A model generated the notes under the pieces. That model was not told the DNA's origin. It worked only from the letters and a program-made list of their open reading frames with translations, and made no database searches. A stretch of 27,701 nt of DNA from an uncultured Victivallales bacterium (GTDB lineage Bacteria > Verrucomicrobiota > Lentisphaeria > Oligosphaerales > JAFGRS01). The translations under genes were made by a program, and so were the position numbers. Of the stretch, positions 1 through 7,854 are shown piece by piece. Every line of letters starts with the position of its first letter. Within the stretch, counting starts at the first letter, position 1. The stretch is taken from positions 1-27,701 of the forward strand of contig CAILKC010000158.1 of NCBI GenBank assembly GCA_903834675.1. The letters run 5' to 3'.

Positions 1-1
1 C

Positions 2-1093
2 CTGCCATGGCTGCTGGCACTAGCCGCTTCCTTTGCCGTCCTGGAATGGCTGGGGTGGCGCGAGTGGGACCCGCAATTGCGTCGCCACATCATGCTCATG
101 GCGGGGCGCGCCGTGGGCCTGGGCGTGGCCTGGAACCTGCTACTGCGGTTCCTCGCGGCGGCCTCACCGCCGCGGCGCCGCTGGCTGGGCGCCGTGGCTA
201 TCGGGCTGCTGGCCCTTGACCTGGTGCAGGTCGGCCTGTGGCGGACCGGTCAGATTACCGGTCCCGACCCGCTGACGCTCGCGGGGAACCCCGCCGCCGC
301 CGCGATCGTGCGGGCCATCGCGGAGCGCCCCACGGCAAGCCTGCACCGGGTCGACGCCACGCTCCTGCAAGGGCTGTCCATTCGACCGCGCCACTCCACC
401 TTGTACGCTTGCCTGGCGGCGCCGGCTCTGCTCTTGAGGGACGGCGTGCCAGGCTGCTTCGGACTACGCACCACGGGCAGCATCTACCCCAATGAAACCG
501 CCCGCTTCCAGGCCCTGACAACCCGCCTGCGCAACGATGCCGGAATCGCGCTGTACTGGGGGCTTACGGGGTCCCGTTTCCTGGTCGTTGCCGAGGCGTC
601 CGCGGGCGGACCGTCGGCCATCCTGCCGGAGCTGCCCAGGCTGTACCACGACGAGGACTATGGCTTCAGCGTCCTCGAGAACCCCGGCTCGTTGCCACGC
701 CTCACGCTATTCTACGACTGGCTCCCGGCGGCGAACTCGGCTGAAGCGCTGGAAAAGGTGGCCGCGATTCAGTCGGGTGACGAGTTGGTGGGGCGCCTGT
801 GGGTTGAGTCGGTCGGCGAGGTGTCACCCCCGGAGCCGCCGCGCCAGGCCCTGGCCGCGCCAGGTAAGGGCAGGTTACGAATCTACGACGAGCGGACGGG
901 GCGCATCGGGGTGCAGGTGCAGACGCCCACCGCGGCGTTGCTGTTCGTCGGCGAATGCTATGACACGGGCTGGGCAGCGACCGTGGACGGCGTCCCGGCG
1001 ACCGTGTTCCCAGCGGACGCCTGCTTCATGGCGGTGGCCGTTCCGCCGGGTGTACACGAGGTGAAGCTGCGCTACCGCTTTCGCTGGCGCTGA
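2..1093 (+). CDS. YfhO-like membrane protein, C-terminal part (5' end outside window)
   Basis: The reading frame is open from the window edge, so this is the tail of a longer gene; the first internal ATG at 77 is unlikely to be its real start. The visible N-terminal 90 or so residues contain hydrophobic stretches (around LPWLLALAASFAVLEWLGW and WLGAVAIGLLALDLVQVGLW) consistent with membrane helices. A long soluble region follows. The last 50 residues (FVGECYDTGWAATVDGVPA, then a VPPGVHEVKLRYRF stretch) match the C-terminal extracytoplasmic beta domain typical of YfhO-type proteins, which are large polytopic membrane proteins linked to glycosylation of cell-wall polymers in some Firmicutes. 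In many relatives a final membrane helix follows this domain, but here the stop comes directly after it. The family call is from motif recognition; the substrate is unknown. The next gene starts 138 bp downstream in the same direction. Confidence 0.65.
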   Translation: MPWLLALAASFAVLEWLGWREWDPQLRRHIMLMAGRAVGLGVAWNLLLRFLAAASPPRRRWLGAVAIGLLALDLVQVGLWRTGQITGPDPLTLAGNPAAAAIVRAIAERPTASLHRVDATLLQGLSIRPRHSTLYACLAAPALLLRDGVPGCFGLRTTGSIYPNETARFQALTTRLRNDAGIALYWGLTGSRFLVVAEASAGGPSAILPELPRLYHDEDYGFSVLENPGSLPRLTLFYDWLPAANSAEALEKVAAIQSGDELVGRLWVESVGEVSPPEPPRQALAAPGKGRLRIYDERTGRIGVQVQTPTAALLFVGECYDTGWAATVDGVPATVFPADACFMAVAVPPGVHEVKLRYRFRWR

Positions 1094-1231
1094 GGGTGGC
1101 CCGGCCCCCCTGCCCTCCAGCAGGCTTGCCGATCTCGCGGTTGACCTGGCGGAGGCTGCCGGTATGTTCGGCTCAGAACCGCAGCGTGGCCGCGCGCCGT
1201 TGCCGTCGACTGTCTACGCAGGAGATGCTCC

Positions 1232-4200
1232 ATGGGAGAAGGGCTTGGCCCCGCCAGCCGTCCTCGAGGGGTTGCCACCATGCCGCGGCTGAGCGCCGGA
1301 ATGCTGGCGCTGGCCGTGTCGGTGACGCTCCATGCCAACCTCCTGCCGAATCCTGGCTTCGAAGAGCTGGGTAAAGCCGGCGCCCCGCTCGGTTGGTCCC
1401 TGCACGCCGCCGCGGGCAAGCCGACCCTGACTCTCGACCCCGTCGCCCCGCACGCTGGCGCCTATAGCCTGCGCCTTACCGGCGCCAGCCCGGCCGACCG
1501 CGCATTTGCGGAGACCGCGGGCTTGCCGGTTGAGGCTGGTAAGACCTACCTGTTCACGGCCTGGGTGCGCGCCGAGAACGTCAGCGCCGGCAACCCGGTG
1601 CTCGGGGTGGGACGCAGCAAAGCCGACGGGACCTGGGATGGCTGGTCCTACGTGGCACGGCTGAAACCGACCCCGGAGTGGCGCGAGGTCAGGCAGGTCT
1701 GGACCATCCCCGAGGGCATCGCCGTGATCACCTTCCGGGTCTGGGCTGAGTACTTCGCGGGCACGGTCTGGTTCGATGACGTGGCCCTGACGGAGTACCT
1801 CACGCCGGCGCCCGTCTGGAAGGACGACTTCCGCCAGCCCGAGCTCTGGCAACCGAACGCCGCAACCCTGTCCGCGGACGCCGCAGGGCTGAACCTGCGC
1901 TGTACCGCGACCGCTTCCGACACGGTGCAGTATCCCATGGGCTACGTCAGCCGCGACCTCAACCTCGATCTCGACCGCAGCCCGATCCTGGTGGTGGAGG
2001 TCGCCCGGGTGCGCGGCCTGTGGGGACTCGATGTCGGCGCCGACGGCCCGTACGTGCAGCCTGGAATCGAGCGCTCTGGACTCTTCTTCTACGACCTGCG
2101 CAAGTCTCCGGGATGGAGCGGCCAACATTCGTTCCAGCTACGGTTCTTCGCCATGGGCGAGGGAGCCGAGGTCACGCTGTCGCGGGTACAGTTCCTGGCC
2201 GAGGCACCGCCGACGGTGGAGGCCGCCGTCCAACCGCTGTCACGTTACGCCGATCCGACCCTCTCCCTGGCCGGGCTGGACCGTTCCCGCGGGCATCCCT
2301 GCATCGCCTTCAGCCGTAGCGAGATCGAGCGCCTGCGGGGACGCGGTCCCGCCTTCGATGCCTGGCTCAAGCGCAGCGTCGCGGCTGGCGATCGAGCCCT
2401 GGCCGCCCCGGTCAGCATTCCCGAGCAGGGCATGGTTTACAGCATGCGCTACTTCTGCCCGACCCACGGCGTGCCCCTGGCCTATGATGCCAAGAGCCCG
2501 ACGGCCCACCGTTGCCCGGCAGACAACCGCCTGCTGACCGGGCCGGTGTTCGACGCCGAATGGCGCATCCAGCGCACCGCCCAGCTTCATGGCGCCGCCC
2601 GGCGCGCGCTGCTGGACCTGGGCGTCGCCTTCCAGTTCAGCGGCGAGCAGCGCTACGCCGACCAGGCCGGTATCATCTTCGCCGAGTACGCCCGCCGCTT
2701 CCAGCGCTATGTCTACCACTCGAGCCGGGGGGTGCAGCAGCGCGAAGGGGACGGCATGCGGGTCGCCAACGAGGCCCTGGGCGAAGCGGGCTGGCTGGCG
2801 GACATTGCCACCGCCTACGACCTGGTCGCCGAGGCCTTGCCGCCGTCAACCCGTCAGGCCGTCGAGCAGATGTTGCGCGAAGACGTCCGCGTCAGCCTGC
2901 GCCATGATGAAGGCCTCAGCAATCGGCAGTGCCATCATAACCTGGCCATCGCCGCAGTCGGACTTTGCCTGGGCGATGACGAGCTGATCCGCGCCGCCCT
3001 TGGCAGCCTGCGGTATCAACTCACCTGGGCAATTCTCGATGACGGCTTCTGGTGGGAGGGCTCTCCCGGTTACCACTTCTACGCGACCAAGACCCTCCTG
3101 GAGCTTCAGCAGATCTTCGAGCGCTGCGGCCTGCGCCTGGCCCAGGAGCCCAAGGCCAAACTCGCCTTCGACGGCCCGCTGCGCGTCCTGCTCCCCGACG
3201 CGCGCTACCCGGCCGTCAACGACAGCGCCACCGATATCGGCATCGACCGCGCGCCCTTCGAATTCCTCTACGCCACCTTCCAGGACCCACGCCACGCCGC
3301 CCTGCTTGAGGCCACGCCAGGGGCCCGGGCCCAAAGCGAAGCCTGGATGCGCTACGGCATTGAGCTGGGACCCAAGGAGCCGCTGCTGCGGCGTAGTGAT
3401 TACCTCGCCAAGACCGGCCTGGCCGCCCTGCGCGCGGGAGGTCCGGGGCGCGACCTTGCCGTGGTCATGCACTTTGGTCCGGCAGTCCTGGGGCACGGTC
3501 ATTCCGATGCGCTGGGCATTCTGCTGTGGGCCAACGGCAAGACGCAGGCGGTGGACGTGGGTTCGCGCTCCTACTTCTCGCCCGTCTGGCGTTTCTGGGA
3601 CCGGCAGACACTGAGCCACAATACCGTGGTGGTCGATGAGCGCTCGGGACAGTGGGAGCGCGGGCGCTTCGAGGGGTTCGCCGCGCTACCGGGCCTGCAC
3701 GTCGCGGCGGCGGCAGCGGACGAGGCCTACCCGGGCCTGCGCCTGGACCGCACCGTGTTCCTGACCGACACCCTGGCCGCCGACATCCTGGGCGTCAGCC
3801 CGGACAACGGCAGCGGGCCAAGCGAGGTCATCCCGGGCTGGAACAAACAGCCCCAGGACGTCGGCTCACGCGAGGGGGTCCTGCGCGGCATGGTCGGTTA
3901 CGAGCGTAGCCCTGAGGCCCATAGCGGCCGCTTCGCCGCGGCCATCCGAGGCAGTGCCGGGCGAAACGCAGCCTGGGCTTCGCAGATCCAGTGCCGAACC
4001 GGCCAGAATACCTTGCACCGGCGCGGCGTTCTGGCTCTCGCGGGGAACACGGCGACACGCCTGTCGGTGTGGGTCCGCACTCAGGACGCCAGCGGGGAGA
4101 CCTCGGTGGCCCTGGAGTGGCTGAACGCCAGCGGCGGTCGCCTTGGACTGCTGCAATCGCGGCCCGTTACCGGCACCCTGCCCTGGCACGAGACCGTGCT

Positions 4201-5914
4201 TCAGGGAACCAGCCCCCGGGAGGCGGTCTCGGCACGCCTCTGGCTGCACTCCAACGACAATGCGGGTTGCGCCTGGTTCGATGATGTGGCCCTGTCGCAG
4301 GTCGCGGCGGCAGCGCCCGACCCCGCCGAGCACAATTTCGGCTTCGAGACGACCGCGGCGCCGCACCAGAGCGTCGACTGGCTTTACCACAACAGCGGCC
4401 GCCTTGAGCTCGAGCCGAGCCTGCTCCCTGACGAAGCCCCCCTCGGCAGCACGGAAGAGGAGCCCTGGACGGAGGGCGCCAATGGCTACCGCTTTGTCGA
4501 TAACCGGCGCTGGGGCGACGCTGCCGCGGGGGTCACCGCGGTCTGGTACGACAACACGGATAGCACCCTCGGCCTCAGCCTGGCGCAGGCCGCGGCGCCC
4601 GCCACGCGCCTGCTGGCGGCCGAGGGGCAGGGCCCCGGTGCGACCCGGTTGCCCATGCTCATGGCGCGACGGCCGGGCCAGCCGACGGCGTTCCTTACCG
4701 CGCTGCTGCCTTTCCAGGGCAAACGACCGACCCTGCGCGCGCTGCGGGTGCCGGGCACTGTCGCCGACGCGGAACTACCGGACTGGGCCGCGGCCGGACT
4801 CCGGGTCGAACGGTCCGGAGGCGCGGACCTGTTCCTGCGCGTCGCCGCGGTCGGCGATGCCGTGCGCTTCGGGTCCGTCGTCCTGGCAGGCCGCTGGGGG
4901 GCGGTCCTGGCTGACGGCGGGCTGTATCTGCTCGATGGCACCCGCCTGGAGGCCGCCGGAACCGTGATCGAGACCGCGCCCTCACCGCGCGGACAGGTCG
5001 TCGAGTGCCTGGCCGAGGAAGGCATCCTGACCACGGCGCTAGCGCTCCCCGCGGGGGTGCTCCTGCGCGACCGCCTCCTGCTGCTCGAACGCCCCTTCAA
5101 CGAGGCCTTCCGCATCGACCGGGTCGAACGCCGCGGCGCGCTCAGCGCCATCGTGCTGGCGGACCTACCCCATCTCGCCGTGCTGCCAGGGACGCCGTTT
5201 GCCATTCCCAACGCCGTGGCCCTGCGACCACTGACGGCCAACGCCTACCAGGTCTGGGGCACCGCCCCGCTCACGCTCACCTTGCCGCGCCGGGCGCAGC
5301 ACGCCGCCGTCGCGCCCGCGGAGGGCGCTTTGCAGGCGATCCCCGTGCGTGACCTCGATGGGGGCACCGCCGTCGCGCTCGACCCGGCGGCGCTGGGCGG
5401 TCGCGACCTGGTGCTGCTGCTGGACGGGCCCCAGACCGGCGCGCTGGCGGCGGCGACCCCCGAGCTGGTCGCGCGGCTGGCCAGCGAACGGGTCCCGCTG
5501 CTCGAGCCGGCGACGCCGAGGCTGATTGTCGTCCTTCCCAATGCCAGCGCGGGGAAAGCCGTGCGCCTGCTGACAGCCCAGGCCGACCTCGAGCTGGAGT
5601 TGCCCGTGCCGGCCGGAGCCTATGAACTGCGGCTGCTCGCCAGCGGCCCCGACCTCGGGGCCAACTCCCTTTGGCTCGACGTCGACGGCACCCGCCAGGA
5701 GGATGTGGCGCACCTCGCAGTCCCCGCCCTCGCTCCCTGCAGTCGTACCGTCGAGATGGACCCGCTCCTGCCCCGTCTTCAGCTCCGCGGCGCCGGCCCG
5801 CACCGCCTGCGGCTCTCTCTGCGCGAAGACCCCGGCGTGGTGCTCGACCGAATCGAACTGCTGCAGCAGGGAGCAGTCGTCTGGAGCATCGAGGCGGAAA
5901 CCTTAGCCCGCTGA
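1232..5914 (+). CDS. Secreted multidomain heparinase II/III-type polysaccharide lyase with carbohydrate-binding modules
   Basis: A 1560-residue exported enzyme likely to cleave uronic-acid-containing polysaccharides by beta-elimination. Two starts are credible: ATG 1232 (AGGAG at 1220-1224, 7-nt spacer) and ATG 1280 (GAGGGG at 1266-1271, 8-nt spacer). The second gives the cleaner signal peptide (MPRLSAGMLALAVSVTLHA). Order of domains: CBM4/9-like jelly roll at about 35-188 (starts NLLPNPGFEE, ends WFDDVAL); linker; alpha toroid from about 340, with a Cys/His loop (C409-P-T-H412, H426-R-C428-P), NRQCHHN at 564-570 and GSPGYHFYA with Y614; then the beta-sandwich with GHGHSDALGI (H755, H757) and SHNTVVVDE (H796). 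These match the Asn/His/Tyr active-site layout of the heparinase II/III superfamily. A second CBM-like module (about 866-1020, also ending WFDDVAL) interrupts the sandwich, which resumes at VDWLYHN (1048). A last beta-rich domain ends the protein (GPHRLRLSLREDPGVVLDRI). Substrate and PL family number cannot be assigned by eye. Confidence 0.85.
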   Translation: MGEGLGPASRPRGVATMPRLSAGMLALAVSVTLHANLLPNPGFEELGKAGAPLGWSLHAAAGKPTLTLDPVAPHAGAYSLRLTGASPADRAFAETAGLPVEAGKTYLFTAWVRAENVSAGNPVLGVGRSKADGTWDGWSYVARLKPTPEWREVRQVWTIPEGIAVITFRVWAEYFAGTVWFDDVALTEYLTPAPVWKDDFRQPELWQPNAATLSADAAGLNLRCTATASDTVQYPMGYVSRDLNLDLDRSPILVVEVARVRGLWGLDVGADGPYVQPGIERSGLFFYDLRKSPGWSGQHSFQLRFFAMGEGAEVTLSRVQFLAEAPPTVEAAVQPLSRYADPTLSLAGLDRSRGHPCIAFSRSEIERLRGRGPAFDAWLKRSVAAGDRALAAPVSIPEQGMVYSMRYFCPTHGVPLAYDAKSPTAHRCPADNRLLTGPVFDAEWRIQRTAQLHGAARRALLDLGVAFQFSGEQRYADQAGIIFAEYARRFQRYVYHSSRGVQQREGDGMRVANEALGEAGWLADIATAYDLVAEALPPSTRQAVEQMLREDVRVSLRHDEGLSNRQCHHNLAIAAVGLCLGDDELIRAALGSLRYQLTWAILDDGFWWEGSPGYHFYATKTLLELQQIFERCGLRLAQEPKAKLAFDGPLRVLLPDARYPAVNDSATDIGIDRAPFEFLYATFQDPRHAALLEATPGARAQSEAWMRYGIELGPKEPLLRRSDYLAKTGLAALRAGGPGRDLAVVMHFGPAVLGHGHSDALGILLWANGKTQAVDVGSRSYFSPVWRFWDRQTLSHNTVVVDERSGQWERGRFEGFAALPGLHVAAAAADEAYPGLRLDRTVFLTDTLAADILGVSPDNGSGPSEVIPGWNKQPQDVGSREGVLRGMVGYERSPEAHSGRFAAAIRGSAGRNAAWASQIQCRTGQNTLHRRGVLALAGNTATRLSVWVRTQDASGETSVALEWLNASGGRLGLLQSRPVTGTLPWHETVLQGTSPREAVSARLWLHSNDNAGCAWFDDVALSQVAAAAPDPAEHNFGFETTAAPHQSVDWLYHNSGRLELEPSLLPDEAPLGSTEEEPWTEGANGYRFVDNRRWGDAAAGVTAVWYDNTDSTLGLSLAQAAAPATRLLAAEGQGPGATRLPMLMARRPGQPTAFLTALLPFQGKRPTLRALRVPGTVADAELPDWAAAGLRVERSGGADLFLRVAAVGDAVRFGSVVLAGRWGAVLADGGLYLLDGTRLEAAGTVIETAPSPRGQVVECLAEEGILTTALALPAGVLLRDRLLLLERPFNEAFRIDRVERRGALSAIVLADLPHLAVLPGTPFAIPNAVALRPLTANAYQVWGTAPLTLTLPRRAQHAAVAPAEGALQAIPVRDLDGGTAVALDPAALGGRDLVLLLDGPQTGALAAATPELVARLASERVPLLEPATPRLIVVLPNASAGKAVRLLTAQADLELELPVPAGAYELRLLASGPDLGANSLWLDVDGTRQEDVAHLAVPALAPCSRTVEMDPLLPRLQLRGAGPHRLRLSLREDPGVVLDRIELLQQGAVVWSIEAETLAR

Positions 5915-5922
5915 CGGCGACG

Positions 5923-5975
5923 TGTATGAGACTTGCAGCAACCCCGTAGGACAGCAGGTGCTTCCCATTCCGCCC
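5923..5975 (+). repeat. Dispersed intergenic repeat, copy 1
   Basis: This 53-bp stretch beginning TGTATGAGACTTGC and ending TTCCCATTCCGCCC matches 27590-27642 at 47 of 53 positions without gaps, in the same orientation. In both copies the end of the repeat (CCATTCCG) has a complementary arm further right; here it is CGGAATGG at 6082-6089, about 110 nt away. It starts 9 bp after the stop codon of the lyase gene. Two copies in one 28-kb window, both intergenic, suggest a family spread through the genome. Confidence 0.8.
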
Positions 5976-6004
5976 TTCGTCCGCGGCGGCGGACGAGGGG
6001 CGTT

Positions 6005-6054
6005 GGAGGGCGCCGCTGCGTCGGCGCCGCGGCGGCCACGCAGGGCCGCCCTCC
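6005..6054. repeat. GC-rich nested hairpin
   Basis: The outer arms GGAGGGC (6005-6011) and GCCCTCC (6048-6054) pair, and an inner pair CTGCGT (6016-6021) with ACGCAG (6038-6043) lies symmetrically inside them. No T-tract follows, so it is not a standard intrinsic terminator. It sits in the loop between the two arms of dispersed repeat copy 1, in a stretch that has no counterpart at copy 2. Confidence 0.6.
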
Positions 6055-6141
6055 AGGCGGTCCGCCACGTTCCGGGCGAACCGGAATGGAACCGCGGCTA
6101 ACCCTGGAGCCCGCGATGCCAAGCCCGTTCCGGGCAGGTTC

Positions 6142-6264
6142 GCGGTATCCGCCGTCCGCAAGACCCACCGGCCCCGGCGCGGTATCCCCCGCTTGTCGCC
6201 CCGGCGCGGTATCCCCCGCTTGTCGCCCTGGCGCGGTATCCGCCGTCCGCAAGACCCACCGGCC
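6142..6264 (+). repeat. Nested direct repeats: 27-bp tandem pair between two 32-bp copies
   Basis: An exact 27-bp unit occurs twice head to tail (6174-6200 and 6201-6227). It is bracketed by two exact copies of a different 32-bp sequence (6142-6173 and 6233-6264) that begins GCGGTATCCGCCGTCCGC. Both repeat types share the core GCGGTATCC. There are no unique spacers of constant length, so this is not a CRISPR array. Confidence 0.85.
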
Positions 6265-6463
6265 TTGGAACGGTACCCCAGATACGGCGGAAGCCCCGGC
6301 AGAGCCGGTGCGGACCGCCGGCTCCAGAGATGCGGGTGCGCGCAGCCCCGCCGCCCGGCGTTTGCGCGGCTTCCTGCCAGAGGGTATCCTAGGCCGGTCG
6401 GGCTGAAAGGCGCGGCGCCGATCCGTGCGCATGGCTGCCTTGTGCCCACAGAGGAGAACGAGC

Positions 6464-7804
6464 ATGGTGTCTCAGCAGAAGACTCCTGATGCGGTTGACC
6501 ACGGCGCCGCCAGCTCGCGGCTCAGGGCCGCCGCGGCCGCCGTCCCTATCGCCACGCCGATTCCGCACGAGGGCCAAGTCCGCGCCTGTGCGTTGGTGCT
6601 GGATGCCGGCATCCGGTTGTGCCTGGTCACCTGTGACGCGCTGACCATCCCGCCGCGGGTGGTCGACGAAGTCACGGCGGCCGTGGTCGCGGCAACGACC
6701 CTGGAGCGCGAGCATATCATCCTCTGCGCCACACACTCACATCATCTGCACTGCACCATCGATTTCCTTGGCTGCCGGCCCGACCAGGCCTGGTGCGACG
6801 CCATGCGCGAGGCCATGATCGCCGCCATCACCCAGGCCTGTCGCGCCCTCGATGAACCGGGCTGCCCGGAGGCCACGCGCGCCGAGATGCTCTTCGCTGA
6901 AACCCAGGAGGCGACCATCGGCCGCAACAGCCGCATCCTGCTCAAGGATGGCATGATCGGCTGGTACGGTTACCACAAGGACGACATGCTGCGTCCCACG
7001 GGACCGTACGACCCCGACATCCCCGTGCTCGCCCTGCGGCGGCCGGGCGGCGAGATGGTCAGCCAGGTCTTTGCGGTGTCGGTGCATAACATCGGGAGCC
7101 TTACCCCGGGGACACGTTCCCCAGGGTTTCTGGCCCTGGCCGCGCAGGAGATCGAACGGCGGCATGGTGGCGTAGGCATCTTCCTGCCTGGGGCCTTCGG
7201 TTCAAGCCACAACCGTACCCATGAGACCAGCGGCGTGCCCGGACCGGAGAGCGTGTACCGGGTGGTGACCGCCGTGGAGGAAGGGCTCCGCGCGCTGCGG
7301 CCACTCGAGGTCGAGGCCATCCGTTCTCTGCGGCGACCTTTCAGCTACCCGATTCGGCCCGTGGACGAGGCGAAAGAAGCCGCCGCCGTTCAAGCCTACA
7401 GTGAGAAGTACCTCGGCCGCCAGGCGGCAGCGCAGGTCGAGGTCTTCCGCCAAATGCGCACGGAGATGGCGCGACAGCAGGGCGAGCGGCGCAGTTGTGC
7501 TTTGCAGGTGATCCGCCTGGGCGAGGTCGCTCTGGTGGCGGTGCCCGGGGAGCTTTTTGCCCGGCTGGGGCTGGCGATCCGTCGCCGTTCGCCCTTCCGG
7601 CACACCTACGTGCTGGGCCTGGCCAATGGCGAGATTGGCTACATCCCGGACCGCGCCGCCTACGACCTCGGCGGCTACCAGCTCTGGGCGGGTTGGCACA
7701 GCCACCTGGCGCCGGGCTCCGGCGAGGCCCTGGTTGATCAGGCCGTGGAGATGCTGCACGAGCTGGCCAGCCCCGCCGCACCGACAACCGGCAGTCGCGC
7801 CTGA
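6464..7804 (+). CDS. Neutral/alkaline non-lysosomal ceramidase-like protein
   Basis: A 446-residue protein resembling the N-terminal domain of neutral/alkaline ceramidases, which hydrolyse the amide bond of ceramide; many bacterial relatives are of unknown substrate. ATG 6464 is chosen because GAGGAG (6451-6456) lies 7 nt upstream; an in-frame ATG at 6425 lacks such a site. Family features: CDALTIPPRVVDEV followed by ATHSHH (H91, H93, H94), likely zinc ligands; VHNIGS (H208) followed by FLPGAFGSSHNRTH, equivalent to the family's HP...QG..GD segment; and a C-terminal LANGEIGYIPDRAAYDLGGY stretch very like the conserved GYIP...GGY motif. I see no signal peptide, unlike secreted ceramidases. It leads a cluster with the amidohydrolase 50 bp downstream. 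Given that neighbour, the substrate may be another N-acyl compound; this is an inference. Confidence 0.75.
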   Translation: MVSQQKTPDAVDHGAASSRLRAAAAAVPIATPIPHEGQVRACALVLDAGIRLCLVTCDALTIPPRVVDEVTAAVVAATTLEREHIILCATHSHHLHCTIDFLGCRPDQAWCDAMREAMIAAITQACRALDEPGCPEATRAEMLFAETQEATIGRNSRILLKDGMIGWYGYHKDDMLRPTGPYDPDIPVLALRRPGGEMVSQVFAVSVHNIGSLTPGTRSPGFLALAAQEIERRHGGVGIFLPGAFGSSHNRTHETSGVPGPESVYRVVTAVEEGLRALRPLEVEAIRSLRRPFSYPIRPVDEAKEAAAVQAYSEKYLGRQAAAQVEVFRQMRTEMARQQGERRSCALQVIRLGEVALVAVPGELFARLGLAIRRRSPFRHTYVLGLANGEIGYIPDRAAYDLGGYQLWAGWHSHLAPGSGEALVDQAVEMLHELASPAAPTTGSRA

Positions 7805-7854
7805 ACCCCGCCAGCGTCGTCCGACGGCGAAATACAGGGAGCCCAGCACAGCAC

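Larger units (their letters stand above)
5915..6463. other. Repeat-rich intergenic region
   Basis: About 550 bp with no credible gene. From left to right it holds one copy of a dispersed 53-bp repeat (5923-5975), an 8-bp stem hairpin (TCGTCCGC 5977-5984 with GCGGACGA 5989-5996), a larger GC-rich hairpin (6005-6054), a CGGAATGG arm at 6082-6089 that pairs with the end of the dispersed repeat, and a cluster of direct repeats (6142-6264). The remaining sequence up to the ribosome-binding site at 6451-6456 is GC-rich without clear signals. Open frames across it on either strand are compositional. The region separates the lyase gene from the ceramidase-like gene and probably means the latter has its own promoter, although I could not pick one out. 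Confidence 0.7.

Noticed and set aside
1094..1231. Terminator or promoter between the YfhO-like gene and the lyase
   Set aside because: No stable hairpin with a T-tract and no -35/-10 pair of acceptable quality could be seen.
6142..6264. CRISPR-like array
   Set aside because: The repeats are directly abutting, with two different unit types and no unique spacers; no cas genes are in the window.
5277..6449. 390-codon minus-strand frame covering the intergenic repeats
   Set aside because: It overlaps the end of the lyase gene antisense and its sequence mirrors the tandem and dispersed repeats.
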